DNA from: CAYXXZ01 sp964469165
GTDB lineage: Bacteria; Pseudomonadota; Gammaproteobacteria; Pseudomonadales; Porticoccaceae
DNA length: 6,888 nt
Assembly (NCBI GenBank): GCA_964469165.1
Contig: CAYXXZ010000130.1
Location: 1 to 6,888, forward strand
Direction of reading: 5' to 3'
The translations under genes were made by a program, and so were the position numbers. Below are positions 1 through 5,878 of this stretch, piece after piece; within the stretch, counting starts at the first letter, position 1, and every line of letters begins with the position of its first letter. The notes beneath the pieces were generated by a model. It was not told where the DNA came from, searched no databases, and saw nothing but the letters and a program-made list of their open reading frames with translations.

Positions 1-119
1 CCGCCCTCACCTCCGGCCTCCCGGAATGCGCCGGCGTAGCCATCGGCATGGACCGTTTGTTGATGAAGCTGCTCGGCGTGGATGATATCGCGGAGGTGGT
101 GGCGTTTTCACCCGTCTGA
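1..119 (+). CDS. epmA: EF-P--(R)-beta-lysine ligase EpmA, C-terminal end only
   Basis: These are the last 38 codons (from base 3) of a gene that enters from the left edge and stops at TGA 117-119. The visible peptide contains GLPECAGVAIGMDRL and ends in EVVAFSPV. This matches the C-terminal class II lysyl-tRNA synthetase-like core of EpmA (PoxA/GenX), where the G-(V/I)-G-(M/V)-D-R-L segment is motif 3 with its ATP-binding arginine. EpmA attaches beta-lysine to a conserved lysine of elongation factor P in the cytoplasm, which helps translation through polyproline stretches. A lysyl-tRNA synthetase (LysS) has the same motif, but the short AFSPV ending resembles the E. coli EpmA ending (AFSVDRA) better from memory. 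The stop codon is the first three bases of the palindromic element that follows, so the C-terminus may have been set by that element. The gene converges on cysE. Confidence 0.8.
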   Translation, partial: ALTSGLPECAGVAIGMDRLLMKLLGVDDIAEVVAFSPV

Positions 120-315
120 CGTCCGACGCTAAAAAGTTCGCGCTCTCTGAGTTTCACGTTGCACGTTGCAGGTTTCACGTAGGTGCCTGTGGCGATGGCA
201 TCACTCTGACCATACGCCGTGGTACAGAGAGCCTCAACGACCCGCAGACCACCTCCCTTCTTGCGTGAAACGTGCAACGTGCAACGTGAAACTCAGAATA
301 AAGCGTCAGACGTCA
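117..315. repeat. Nested palindromic element between epmA and cysE, with 7-bp repeat arms
   Basis: About 199 bp form one long imperfect palindrome centred near 216. The outer ends 117-130 and 302-315 are inverted copies matching at 13 of 14 bases (TGACGTC followed by YGACGCT). The middle arms 146-179 and 264-297 are inverted copies matching at 33 of 34 bases, with 25 perfect in a row (146-170 with 273-297). Each middle arm has a 7-bp period: GTTTCAC, GTTGCAC, GTTGCAG, GTTTCAC on the left, and GTGAAAC, GTGCAAC, GTGCAAC, GTGAAAC on the right. The inner stem 204-212/220-229 pairs nine bases around a 7-base loop with one bulged A. No coding frame in it looks real. It could be a MITE-like or REP-like dispersed repeat, and as RNA it could end transcription from both converging genes. 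I do not recognise a named family. Confidence 0.85.
204..229. other. Central hairpin of the epmA-cysE palindromic element
   Basis: CTCTG (204-208) and ACCA (209-212) pair with TGGT (220-223) and CAGAG (225-229), leaving a bulged A at 224 and loop TACGCCG. The centre of this stem coincides with the centre of the whole 117-315 element, so the outer arms and this hairpin form one nested structure. No run of T follows on either strand, so it is not a canonical intrinsic terminator. Confidence 0.5.
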
Positions 316-1095
316 TACCAACCCCTGATCCATCTCCTGTGCCGGGTCTTCTCTGGTGGTGCCGACGATCTCGCCGGGTACACCGGCGACGATGCTGTGG
401 GGGGGCACGTTTTTCAGCACCACACTCGCGGCGGTGACCTTGGAGAATTCGCCGATCTCGATGTTGCCGAGTACTTTCACACCCGGCCCGAGCAGCACGC
501 CGCGGCGGATCTTGGGGTGACGGTCGCCGCTTTCCTTGCCAGTGCCGCCCAGGGTGACCGATTGCATGATAGAGACGCAGTCGTCCACCACAGCGGTTTC
601 ACCGATCACGATACCGGTGGCGTGGTCGAGCATGACACCACTGCCGACCACCGCGGCGGGGTGGATGTCGACGCCGAACACGGTCGAAATCCTGTTCTGC
701 AACACCAGGGCCAGCGAGCGTCTGCCCTGTTTCCACAGCCAGTGGGCCACGCGGTAGGCTTCGAGGGCGTGAAACCCCTTGAAGTAGAGGAAGGGGGTGG
801 TGAAGTTGCGGCACGCCGAATCCCGCTGGTAGGTAGCGTAAATGTCGCGGCGCGCGCTCTCGATGATGGACGGATCGGCGGTGAAGGCCTCGGCGAACAC
901 TTCGCGCAGCTGCAGGGCGGGGATGATATCGCTCACCAGCTTGCTGGCGAGGTGAAAGCTCAGCGCCGACGCCATGTCCTTGTGGTTGAGGATGGTGGCG
1001 TACAGAAAACTCGCCAGCACCGGCTCTTCGTTGAGCATCTGGCGCGTTTCGTCGACCAGGGTCTGCCAAAGTGTTTCCAGGGAAGGTTCGGACAT
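313..1095 (-). CDS. cysE: Serine O-acetyltransferase
   Basis: This 260-residue cytoplasmic enzyme makes O-acetylserine from L-serine and acetyl-CoA, the first committed step of cysteine synthesis. An N-terminal helical domain (about 1-140, with the conserved TPFLYFKGFHALEAYR segment) precedes a left-handed beta-helix of hexapeptide repeats (about 141-245). The catalytic pair is present as D143 (GVDIHPAA) and H158 (LDHATG), at the same numbers as E. coli Asp143/His158. LGGTGK and DRHPKI are also intact. I chose the ATG at 1093-1095, which gives MSEPSLETLW and aligns with E. coli MSCEELEIVW; an in-frame TTG at 1114-1116 would add seven residues. No good Shine-Dalgarno is visible for either. The protein ends EMDQGLV, about 13 residues earlier than E. 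coli CysE, and lacks the terminal isoleucine tail that docks into CysK. Its TGA (read from 315-313) lies in the end of the adjacent palindromic element. comF ends 46 bp upstream on the same strand, so the two may be cotranscribed. Confidence 0.95.
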   Translation of the reverse strand: MSEPSLETLWQTLVDETRQMLNEEPVLASFLYATILNHKDMASALSFHLASKLVSDIIPALQLREVFAEAFTADPSIIESARRDIYATYQRDSACRNFTTPFLYFKGFHALEAYRVAHWLWKQGRRSLALVLQNRISTVFGVDIHPAAVVGSGVMLDHATGIVIGETAVVDDCVSIMQSVTLGGTGKESGDRHPKIRRGVLLGPGVKVLGNIEIGEFSKVTAASVVLKNVPPHSIVAGVPGEIVGTTREDPAQEMDQGLV

Positions 1096-1141
1096 GATGT
1101 GTATCGCAACAGACAAAGGACGGATTATCGTGGTGAAGCGG

Positions 1142-1843
1142 TCACTTTTCCAGCGCTGTGCGTGCCAGGCACCAAATTTCGACGCGCGCGGCGCCGGCGC
1201 GTTTGAGAGCCTGCGCGACCGCGCGCGCCGTGCTGGTGGTGGTCACCACATCATCTATGACGGCAATCGACAGGCCGGCGCAGCGAGGGCTGGCGGCAAA
1301 GGCGCCGCGCAGGTTGCGGGTGCGTTGTAGGCGCGCGGCACCTTGCTGGCTCGGCGTGTGGCGCACGCGCCGCACCAGGCGGTCGCGCAGCGGAATGCCG
1401 GTCTGGCGGGACAGCGTTCGGGCAATCTCCTGCGCCTGATTGAAACCGCGCCCGAGGTGGCGCCGCCAGTGCAGTGGCATGGCCGTCACACAGTAGGGCG
1501 CTGTCACAAGCGTCTGCTCGATGTGTTCCGCAAGCAGTGTACCGAGCACACGTCCGGCGCTGAGGTCGCTGCCGTGCTTGAATCCCGTGATGACCTGCGT
1601 CAGCGGTGGCTGGTAAAGATAGGGAGCGACAACGGCGTCGAAGGCGGGTGGCTGCGCCAGGCAGCGAGGGCAGATCGCCGCTGTCGGCAGGGGCTCCGCG
1701 CAGCGCGGGCATTGGCTGTGCAGACGCGGGAAATCACTCTCACAGCCTTCACAAAGATCGATGTTGCGCCCCGAGGCGAGACCGCAGCACAGGCAGAGTC
1801 CGGGAAAGAGTCCGTCGAGGAGACGATTGAGGATAGCTTTCAT
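1142..1843 (-). CDS. comF: ComF family phosphoribosyltransferase-like protein
   Basis: This 233-residue protein has the two ComF parts. The N-terminal zinc-ribbon region carries paired cysteines C17/C20, C31/C34, C45/C48 and C58/C61. The C-terminal phosphoribosyltransferase fold has the family signature GRGFNQAQEIAR (about 131-142) and the PRPP-binding loop AVIDDVVTTTST (about 194-205, acidic pair D197/D198). ComF supports natural DNA uptake in competent bacteria, probably at the cytoplasmic face where single-stranded DNA enters. In non-competent species its job is unclear. The ATG at 1841-1843 (MKAILNRLLDGLFPGLC) fits the usual short ComF lead-in. An in-frame ATG at 1865-1867 would add eight residues (MDFKVYKS) but lies inside the predicted BirA operator, so I reject it. 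It is divergent from bioB, a common gammaproteobacterial arrangement. The loop reads TTTST where TTGxT is more usual. Confidence 0.9.
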   Translation of the reverse strand: MKAILNRLLDGLFPGLCLCCGLASGRNIDLCEGCESDFPRLHSQCPRCAEPLPTAAICPRCLAQPPAFDAVVAPYLYQPPLTQVITGFKHGSDLSAGRVLGTLLAEHIEQTLVTAPYCVTAMPLHWRRHLGRGFNQAQEIARTLSRQTGIPLRDRLVRRVRHTPSQQGAARLQRTRNLRGAFAASPRCAGLSIAVIDDVVTTTSTARAVAQALKRAGAARVEIWCLARTALEK

Positions 1844-1847
1844 GCTC

Positions 1848-1880
1848 TTGTAAACCTTGAAATCCATTTCAGGTTGACAG
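1848..1880. promoter_or_regulatory. Predicted BirA operator (bioO) between comF and bioB
   Basis: TTGTAAACC (1848-1856) is a perfect left half-site of the BirA consensus. After a 15-base spacer, GGTTGACAG (1872-1880) matches the right half-site GGTTTACAA at seven of nine bases. Known bacterial BirA sites have this layout with spacers of about 14-16 bases. The spacer is itself nearly symmetric (TGAAAT, CC, ATTTCA). The right half contains the TTGACA -35 box of the bio promoter, so BirA bound to biotinyl-5'-AMP would be expected to block polymerase. The site also lies immediately upstream of comF, so comF could be affected too. The match and position are seen directly; regulation is inferred. 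Confidence 0.8.
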
Positions 1881-1901
1881 CGCTTGCGCTGCCGTTAAGA
1901 T
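1874..1901 (+). promoter_or_regulatory. Predicted sigma-70 promoter of the bio operon
   Basis: A perfect -35 box TTGACA (1874-1879) is followed after 16 bases by TAAGAT (1896-1901), which matches four of six bases of TATAAT. Transcription would begin near 1908, leaving a leader of about 25 nt before bioB. The AGG at 1921-1923 lies ten bases before the bioB ATG and can serve as its ribosome binding site. The -35 box is embedded in the right half of the BirA operator. Confidence 0.65.
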
Positions 1902-1933
1902 TGCAGCAGTCACTGTAAACAGGTAAGTACCCC

Positions 1934-2983
1934 ATGAGCAAGGCCGCCGTACGCAACGATTGGACCCGGCAGGAAGTGTTGGCGCTGTTCGCGCTGCCCT
2001 TCAATGACTTGATGTTCCGCGCCCAGACCGTGCACCGTGAGCACTTCGACGCCAACGAGGTGCAGTTGAGCACCTTGCTGTCCATCAAGACCGGCGCCTG
2101 TCCGGAGGATTGCAAATACTGCCCCCAGAGCGCCCGCTACGACACCGGCCTGGAGAAGGAAAAGCTTCTCGACATCGACACCGTGCTGGCCGAGGCGCGC
2201 GCCGCCAGGGAAAGTGGCGCCAGCCGTTTCTGCATGGGCGCCGCCTGGCGGGTGCCGCGCCAGAAGGACATGCCCAAGGTGCTGGAGATGGTGCGCGAAG
2301 TGAAGGCCATGGGTCTCGAGACCTGCATGACGCTCGGCATGCTCACCGAGGACCAGGCGCAGGAACTGGCGCATGCGGGCCTCGATTACTACAACCACAA
2401 CCTCGACACCTCGCCCGAATACTACGGCGAGATCATCACCACCCGCACCTATCAGGATCGCCTCGAAACCCTCGACAACGTGCGCCGCGCCGGCATGAAA
2501 GTGTGCGCCGGCGGCATCATCGGCATGGGTGAAAAAGACAGCGATCGTGCGGGACTGCTGATGCAGCTGGCCAATCTGCCGCAACAGCCGGATTCGGTGC
2601 CCATCAACATGCTGGTCAAGGTCAAGGGCACACCGCTGGAAAACGTCGACGACATCGACCCCTTCGACTTCATTCGCACCATCGCGGTGGCGCGCATCAT
2701 GATGCCGAAATCCCATGTGCGGTTGTCTGCGGGGCGCGAGAGCATGAACGACCAGATGCAGGCGCTCGCCTTCATGGCCGGTGCCAACTCCATTTTTTAC
2801 TGCGAGAAACTGCTCACCACCGCCAACCCCAAGGCCAACAACGACAAGCGCCTGTTCGAGCGCCTCGGTATCCGCCCCGAACAGCGCCACATCCACAAGG
2901 ACAGCGAAGAGCAGGAGGCGGCGCTGCTGGAGCAGGTCTCGCAAGCGGCTTCCGACATGCAGTTCTACAACGCGGCCGTCTGA
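1934..2983 (+). CDS. bioB: Biotin synthase (radical SAM)
   Basis: This 349-residue enzyme inserts sulfur into dethiobiotin to form biotin, the last step of the pathway. The radical SAM motif ACPEDCKYC gives C56, C60 and C63 as ligands of the [4Fe-4S] cluster that cleaves S-adenosylmethionine. The sacrificial [2Fe-2S] cluster ligands are all present: C100 (SRFCMGAAWR), C131 (ETCMTLG), C191 (VCAGGIIGMGE) and R263 (VRLSAGRESM). All are shifted by three from the E. coli positions 97, 128, 188 and 260. Length and motifs are those of a complete, active enzyme. The ATG at 1934 has AGG ten bases upstream. The gene ends in two adjacent stops, TGA then TAG (2981-2986), followed at once by a long inverted repeat. 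It is the first gene of the operon, with a predicted BirA-controlled promoter just upstream. Confidence 0.98.
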   Translation: MSKAAVRNDWTRQEVLALFALPFNDLMFRAQTVHREHFDANEVQLSTLLSIKTGACPEDCKYCPQSARYDTGLEKEKLLDIDTVLAEARAARESGASRFCMGAAWRVPRQKDMPKVLEMVREVKAMGLETCMTLGMLTEDQAQELAHAGLDYYNHNLDTSPEYYGEIITTRTYQDRLETLDNVRRAGMKVCAGGIIGMGEKDSDRAGLLMQLANLPQQPDSVPINMLVKVKGTPLENVDDIDPFDFIRTIAVARIMMPKSHVRLSAGRESMNDQMQALAFMAGANSIFYCEKLLTTANPKANNDKRLFERLGIRPEQRHIHKDSEEQEAALLEQVSQAASDMQFYNAAV

Positions 2984-2986
2984 TAG

Positions 2987-3081
2987 CACGTAGGTTGGGC
3001 TGAGCAAAGCGAAGCCCAACAAAGGATGCGTGGGTTACCCAATAGATGTTGGGCTTCGCTTTGCTCAGCCCAACCTACGTG
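2987..3081. repeat. Perfect 35-bp inverted repeat between bioB and bioF
   Basis: Bases 2987-3021 and 3047-3081 are exact reverse complements, separated by a 25-base loop. Each arm also folds partly on itself, with TTGGGCT pairing with AGCCCAA around GAGCAAAGCGA. The loop contains a small palindrome, TGGGT-T-ACCCA (3031-3041). The sequence resembles a REP-type dispersed repeat (GTAGGTTGGGCTGAGC...) that I recall as common in intergenic DNA of gammaproteobacteria. It lies inside the operon, one base after the double stop of bioB. In mRNA it could form a 35-bp stem that slows polymerase, protects the bioB message from 3' decay, or is cut by RNase III. No T-run follows, so it is not a classic terminator. 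Confidence 0.9.
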
Positions 3082-3111
3082 ACAACCGCCGATTCGTCCG
3101 GAACGTTCGTT

Positions 3112-4317
3112 ATGTCCGATCTGATAGAAACCCTGGGCGCCGAACTGGCCGAGCGCCGCGCCCGCTCCCTGTACCGGGAGCGCAAAATTCTCGCCTCGCC
3201 GCAGGGCACGCGCATCGTGCTCGATGGCCGCCAGGTGCTGGCGTTCAGCAGCAACGATTATCTCGGCCTCGCCAACCATCCCGACATCGTCGCGGCTTTT
3301 GTGCGCGCGGCTCGGGACTGCGGTGTGGGCGGCGGCGCCTCACACCTCATCAGCGGCCACTCCCGCGAGCATCACCTGCTCGAAGAAGCGCTTGCCGCCT
3401 TTACCGGCCGCGACCGGGCGCTGCTGTTTTCCACCGGCTACATGGCCAACCTCGGCATCATCAGCGCGTTGGTGGGCAGCGGCGATCTGGTGCTCGAAGA
3501 CCGTCTCAACCACGCTTCGTTGCTCGATGGCGGATTGCTCAGTGGCGCCCGCTTTCAGCGCTATCTGCACAACGACAGCGCATCGCTGGGCAAGCACCTG
3601 GCGCGCGAGGCGCGCCGCAAGCTGGTGGTCAGCGACGGCGTGTTCAGCATGGACGGCGATCTGGCGCCCGTGCCGGCACTGGTGCGCACCTGCAACACCG
3701 CTGGCGCCTGGCTGATGGTGGACGATGCCCACGGCTTTGGCGTGCTCGGCAAGCGGGGCGGCGGCATTGCCGAACACTTTGCTTTGAGCCAGGACGATGT
3801 GCCGATTCTGATGGCGACGCTGGGCAAGGGTGTCGGTACGGCGGGCGCCTTCGTGGCGGGCAGCGAGGCGCTGATCGACTACCTGGTGCAGTTCAGCAGG
3901 CCCTACATTTACACCACCGCGATGCCGCCCGCGGTGGCCGCCGCCACGCGCGCGAGCCTCAAGCTGGTTCAGGAAGAGTACTGGCGGCGCGAAAAACTTC
4001 GGGTACTGGTGGCGCGCTTTCGCGCCGGCGCCACTCAGCTCGGTCTGCAATTGATGGCGTCGGATAAGCCCATTCAGCCAGTGATCATCGGTGCCGACAA
4101 CGCCTGCATGGCAGTGGGCGCCTCACTGTGGGAGCAGGGCATCCACGTCGGCACCATCCGCCCGCCCACGGTGGCGAAAAACACGGCACGGCTGCGCATC
4201 ACCTTCTCCGCCAGCCATGATGAAGGCGACGTGGACCAGTTGCTGGCGGCACTGGAAAACGCTTTCCGCCGCCTGCCGCAAGATGCGCCTGACACGAAGA
4301 GCGCCGCCGATGACTGA
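3112..4317 (+). CDS. bioF: 8-amino-7-oxononanoate synthase
   Basis: This 401-residue PLP enzyme condenses pimeloyl-ACP (or pimeloyl-CoA) with L-alanine, releasing CO2, to give KAPA, the first step of biotin ring assembly. It belongs to the alpha-oxoamine synthase family (fold type I aminotransferase). Visible landmarks are FSSNDYLGLANHP (about 45-57), the glycine-rich GVGGGASHLISGH (71-83), LNHASLLDG (about 132-140, with the ring-stacking histidine), DDAHGFGVLG (D204 and H207 contact PLP) and TLGKGVGTAGAF (K239 is the Schiff-base lysine). I chose ATG 3112 because MSDLIETLGAEL resembles known BioF starts. An in-frame ATG at 3046 would add 22 residues encoded almost wholly by the inverted repeat and should be avoided. 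The gene is separated from bioB by that repeat and overlaps bioHC by eight bases. Confidence 0.97.
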   Translation: MSDLIETLGAELAERRARSLYRERKILASPQGTRIVLDGRQVLAFSSNDYLGLANHPDIVAAFVRAARDCGVGGGASHLISGHSREHHLLEEALAAFTGRDRALLFSTGYMANLGIISALVGSGDLVLEDRLNHASLLDGGLLSGARFQRYLHNDSASLGKHLAREARRKLVVSDGVFSMDGDLAPVPALVRTCNTAGAWLMVDDAHGFGVLGKRGGGIAEHFALSQDDVPILMATLGKGVGTAGAFVAGSEALIDYLVQFSRPYIYTTAMPPAVAAATRASLKLVQEEYWRREKLRVLVARFRAGATQLGLQLMASDKPIQPVIIGADNACMAVGASLWEQGIHVGTIRPPTVAKNTARLRITFSASHDEGDVDQLLAALENAFRRLPQDAPDTKSAADD

Positions 4318-5878
4318 ACGAGCGCTCGCCGCCACGCTGTACCCCTGTAGCGGTCCGCAGGCGCTGGACGTTCCCCTGGTGCTGATCCACGGCTGGGGCA
4401 ACGACAGCCGGGCCTGGCACGGCGTGCTGCCGTTGCTGCGCGAACGCCTCGACGTCATTGCGTTGGACCTGCCGGGCTTTGCTGCATCGCCGTCGTGTCG
4501 CGACTGGTCGACGGCGGTGGAGATGATCTGCGCGGCGCTGCCCGAGCGCTGCGTGCTGCTCGGTTGGTCTCTCGGCGGCATGCTGGCGGTGCGCGCTGCG
4601 GCGCAGGTGCCGCAAAAGGTGGAAAAACTGATCACGCTCGCCGCCAGCCCCCTGTTCGTGGCGCGCGACGGCTGGGCCGACGCCATGGCCGGGGATGTCT
4701 TCGAGGGTTTCCGGAACCGTTTCGCCGCGGATCCGCAGGCTTGCCTGCAACACTTCTGTGGCCTGCAGAGCCGGGGCGATCGCAACGAGCGCGCCGTGCT
4801 GCGCTGGCTGCGCAACAACGGCGCGACGGTGCGGCACCAACCCTGGCTGGCGGCGCTCGACTGGCTCGGGCACCTGGACAACCGGGCGCTGTTGCCGGAA
4901 CTGGCCACGCCCTCGCTCCACCTCTTCGGTGGCAGGGATCAACTGGTTCCCGTTGCCGCCGCCGCGGCGCTGCGCGCCCTGTGCCCCGGCGCGCAGGTAG
5001 AGGTGCTGGACGATGTCGGTCACGTCCCGCAGATTTCCGAGCCGGAAACGCTGGCGCGCCGGTGTCTCGCCTTCATCGACGCCGAGCCCGCCGCTCTCGA
5101 CCCCTACGGGCTCGACAAAAGGGAGGTGGCGGCGTCCTTCAGCCGCGCCGCCGCCAGCTACGACGGCGCCGCGCACCTGCAGCGCGCCGTGGGCGAAAAG
5201 CTGCTCGGCATGGTGCCCGAGGATGTGCAGCCGCGCCATGTCGTCGACATGGGCTGCGGCACCGGTCATTTCACGCGGCTGTTGGCACGGCGTTATCCGC
5301 AGGCGGCCTGCGCGGGCCTCGACCTGGCGCCCGGCATGGTGGCCTACGCCGCAGCCGGCGCACCCCATATCACCTGGCTGTGCGGCGATGCCGAGGCGGT
5401 GCCTCTGGGAGATGGCAGCGTGGATCTGGTGTTTTCCAATTTCACCTACCAGTGGTGCCGAAACCTCGAGACGCTGATGGCGGAGCAATACCGCGTGCTG
5501 GCACCGGGCGGAGTACTGGTCTTCACCACCGTCGGGCCGCGCACCCTGTGGGAGCTGCGCGAGGCCTGGCGCCAGGTGGACAGCCATGTGCACGTGAACC
5601 GCTTCGCGGAGGCCGAGACTGTGCGCGCGGCGCTGCAGGATGCCGGCTTCGCGGTCGCAACCTGGGATGTCGAGACGCGGGTGGTGCACTACCCGCAATT
5701 GGGCGATCTTACCCGCGAACTGAAGGCGCTCGGCGCCCACAATCTCAATCGCGGTCGCAACAACGCGCTTACCGGACGCAAGCAGATCGCCGCCCTGAAG
5801 GCAGGTTACGAGGCACTGCGCGACGCGCACGGCTTGCCGGCCAGCTGGGAAGTGTTCTACGTGGTGGCGCGCAAATGA
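4310..5878 (+). CDS. bioHC: Bifunctional BioHC: pimeloyl-ACP methyl ester esterase fused to malonyl-ACP O-methyltransferase
   Basis: One uninterrupted 522-codon frame encodes two biotin enzymes. Residues 1 to about 257 are BioH, an alpha/beta hydrolase: HGWGN (27-31, oxyanion hole region), nucleophile S87 in GWSLGG, D210 in FGGRDQLVP and H238 in DDVGHVP form the triad. After a short linker (about 258-267, EPAALDPYGL), residues about 268-522 are BioC: VAASFSRAAASYD (273-285), SAM motif I VVDMGCGTGH (311-320), QWCRNLE (381-387) and LKALGAHNLNRGR (471-483). BioC methylates the free carboxyl of malonyl-ACP so that fatty acid synthesis can extend it. BioH removes that methyl group from pimeloyl-ACP methyl ester, ending elongation. 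Both halves keep their key residues. The same order of fusion is known as BioHC in Saccharophagus and Teredinibacter. The start ATG 4310 overlaps the bioF stop (ATGACTGA); the end overlaps bioD (ATGA). These overlaps suggest translational coupling. Confidence 0.95.
   Translation: MTERALAATLYPCSGPQALDVPLVLIHGWGNDSRAWHGVLPLLRERLDVIALDLPGFAASPSCRDWSTAVEMICAALPERCVLLGWSLGGMLAVRAAAQVPQKVEKLITLAASPLFVARDGWADAMAGDVFEGFRNRFAADPQACLQHFCGLQSRGDRNERAVLRWLRNNGATVRHQPWLAALDWLGHLDNRALLPELATPSLHLFGGRDQLVPVAAAAALRALCPGAQVEVLDDVGHVPQISEPETLARRCLAFIDAEPAALDPYGLDKREVAASFSRAAASYDGAAHLQRAVGEKLLGMVPEDVQPRHVVDMGCGTGHFTRLLARRYPQAACAGLDLAPGMVAYAAAGAPHITWLCGDAEAVPLGDGSVDLVFSNFTYQWCRNLETLMAEQYRVLAPGGVLVFTTVGPRTLWELREAWRQVDSHVHVNRFAEAETVRAALQDAGFAVATWDVETRVVHYPQLGDLTRELKALGAHNLNRGRNNALTGRKQIAALKAGYEALRDAHGLPASWEVFYVVARK

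Noticed and set aside
151..292. CRISPR array suggested by short repeats around 151-178 and 265-292
   Set aside because: The repeats are 7-bp tandem units in inverted orientation, without regular 25-40 base unique spacers.
120..312. A tRNA or small RNA gene in the epmA-cysE gap
   Set aside because: The pairing is explained by the nested inverted repeat. No cloverleaf, T-loop (GGTTCGAATC-like) or sRNA promoter-terminator pair was seen.
166..1206. Long open frame of 346 codons on the + strand opposite cysE
   Set aside because: It is antisense to a clearly conserved cysE with intact catalytic residues. Its composition is typical of a G+C-rich shadow frame, and it begins in the palindromic element.
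1844..1867. Upstream ATG (1865-1867) as the start of comF
   Set aside because: It would add MDFKVYKS, atypical for ComF, encoded within the BirA operator, and it has no Shine-Dalgarno sequence.
1910..3022. Minus-strand open frame of 370 codons opposite bioB
   Set aside because: It starts inside the inverted repeat and is antisense to bioB, with a low-complexity H/G/V-rich sequence.
2987..3081. Intrinsic terminator ending a monocistronic bioB
   Set aside because: There is no U-run after the stem, and the downstream genes belong to the same pathway with no convincing new promoter in 3082-3111. Partial attenuation remains possible.
4199..5830. Long minus-strand open frame of 543 codons opposite bioHC
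   Set aside because: It has no recognisable domain and lies wholly opposite the conserved bioF end and bioHC. High G+C content leaves few stops in this frame.
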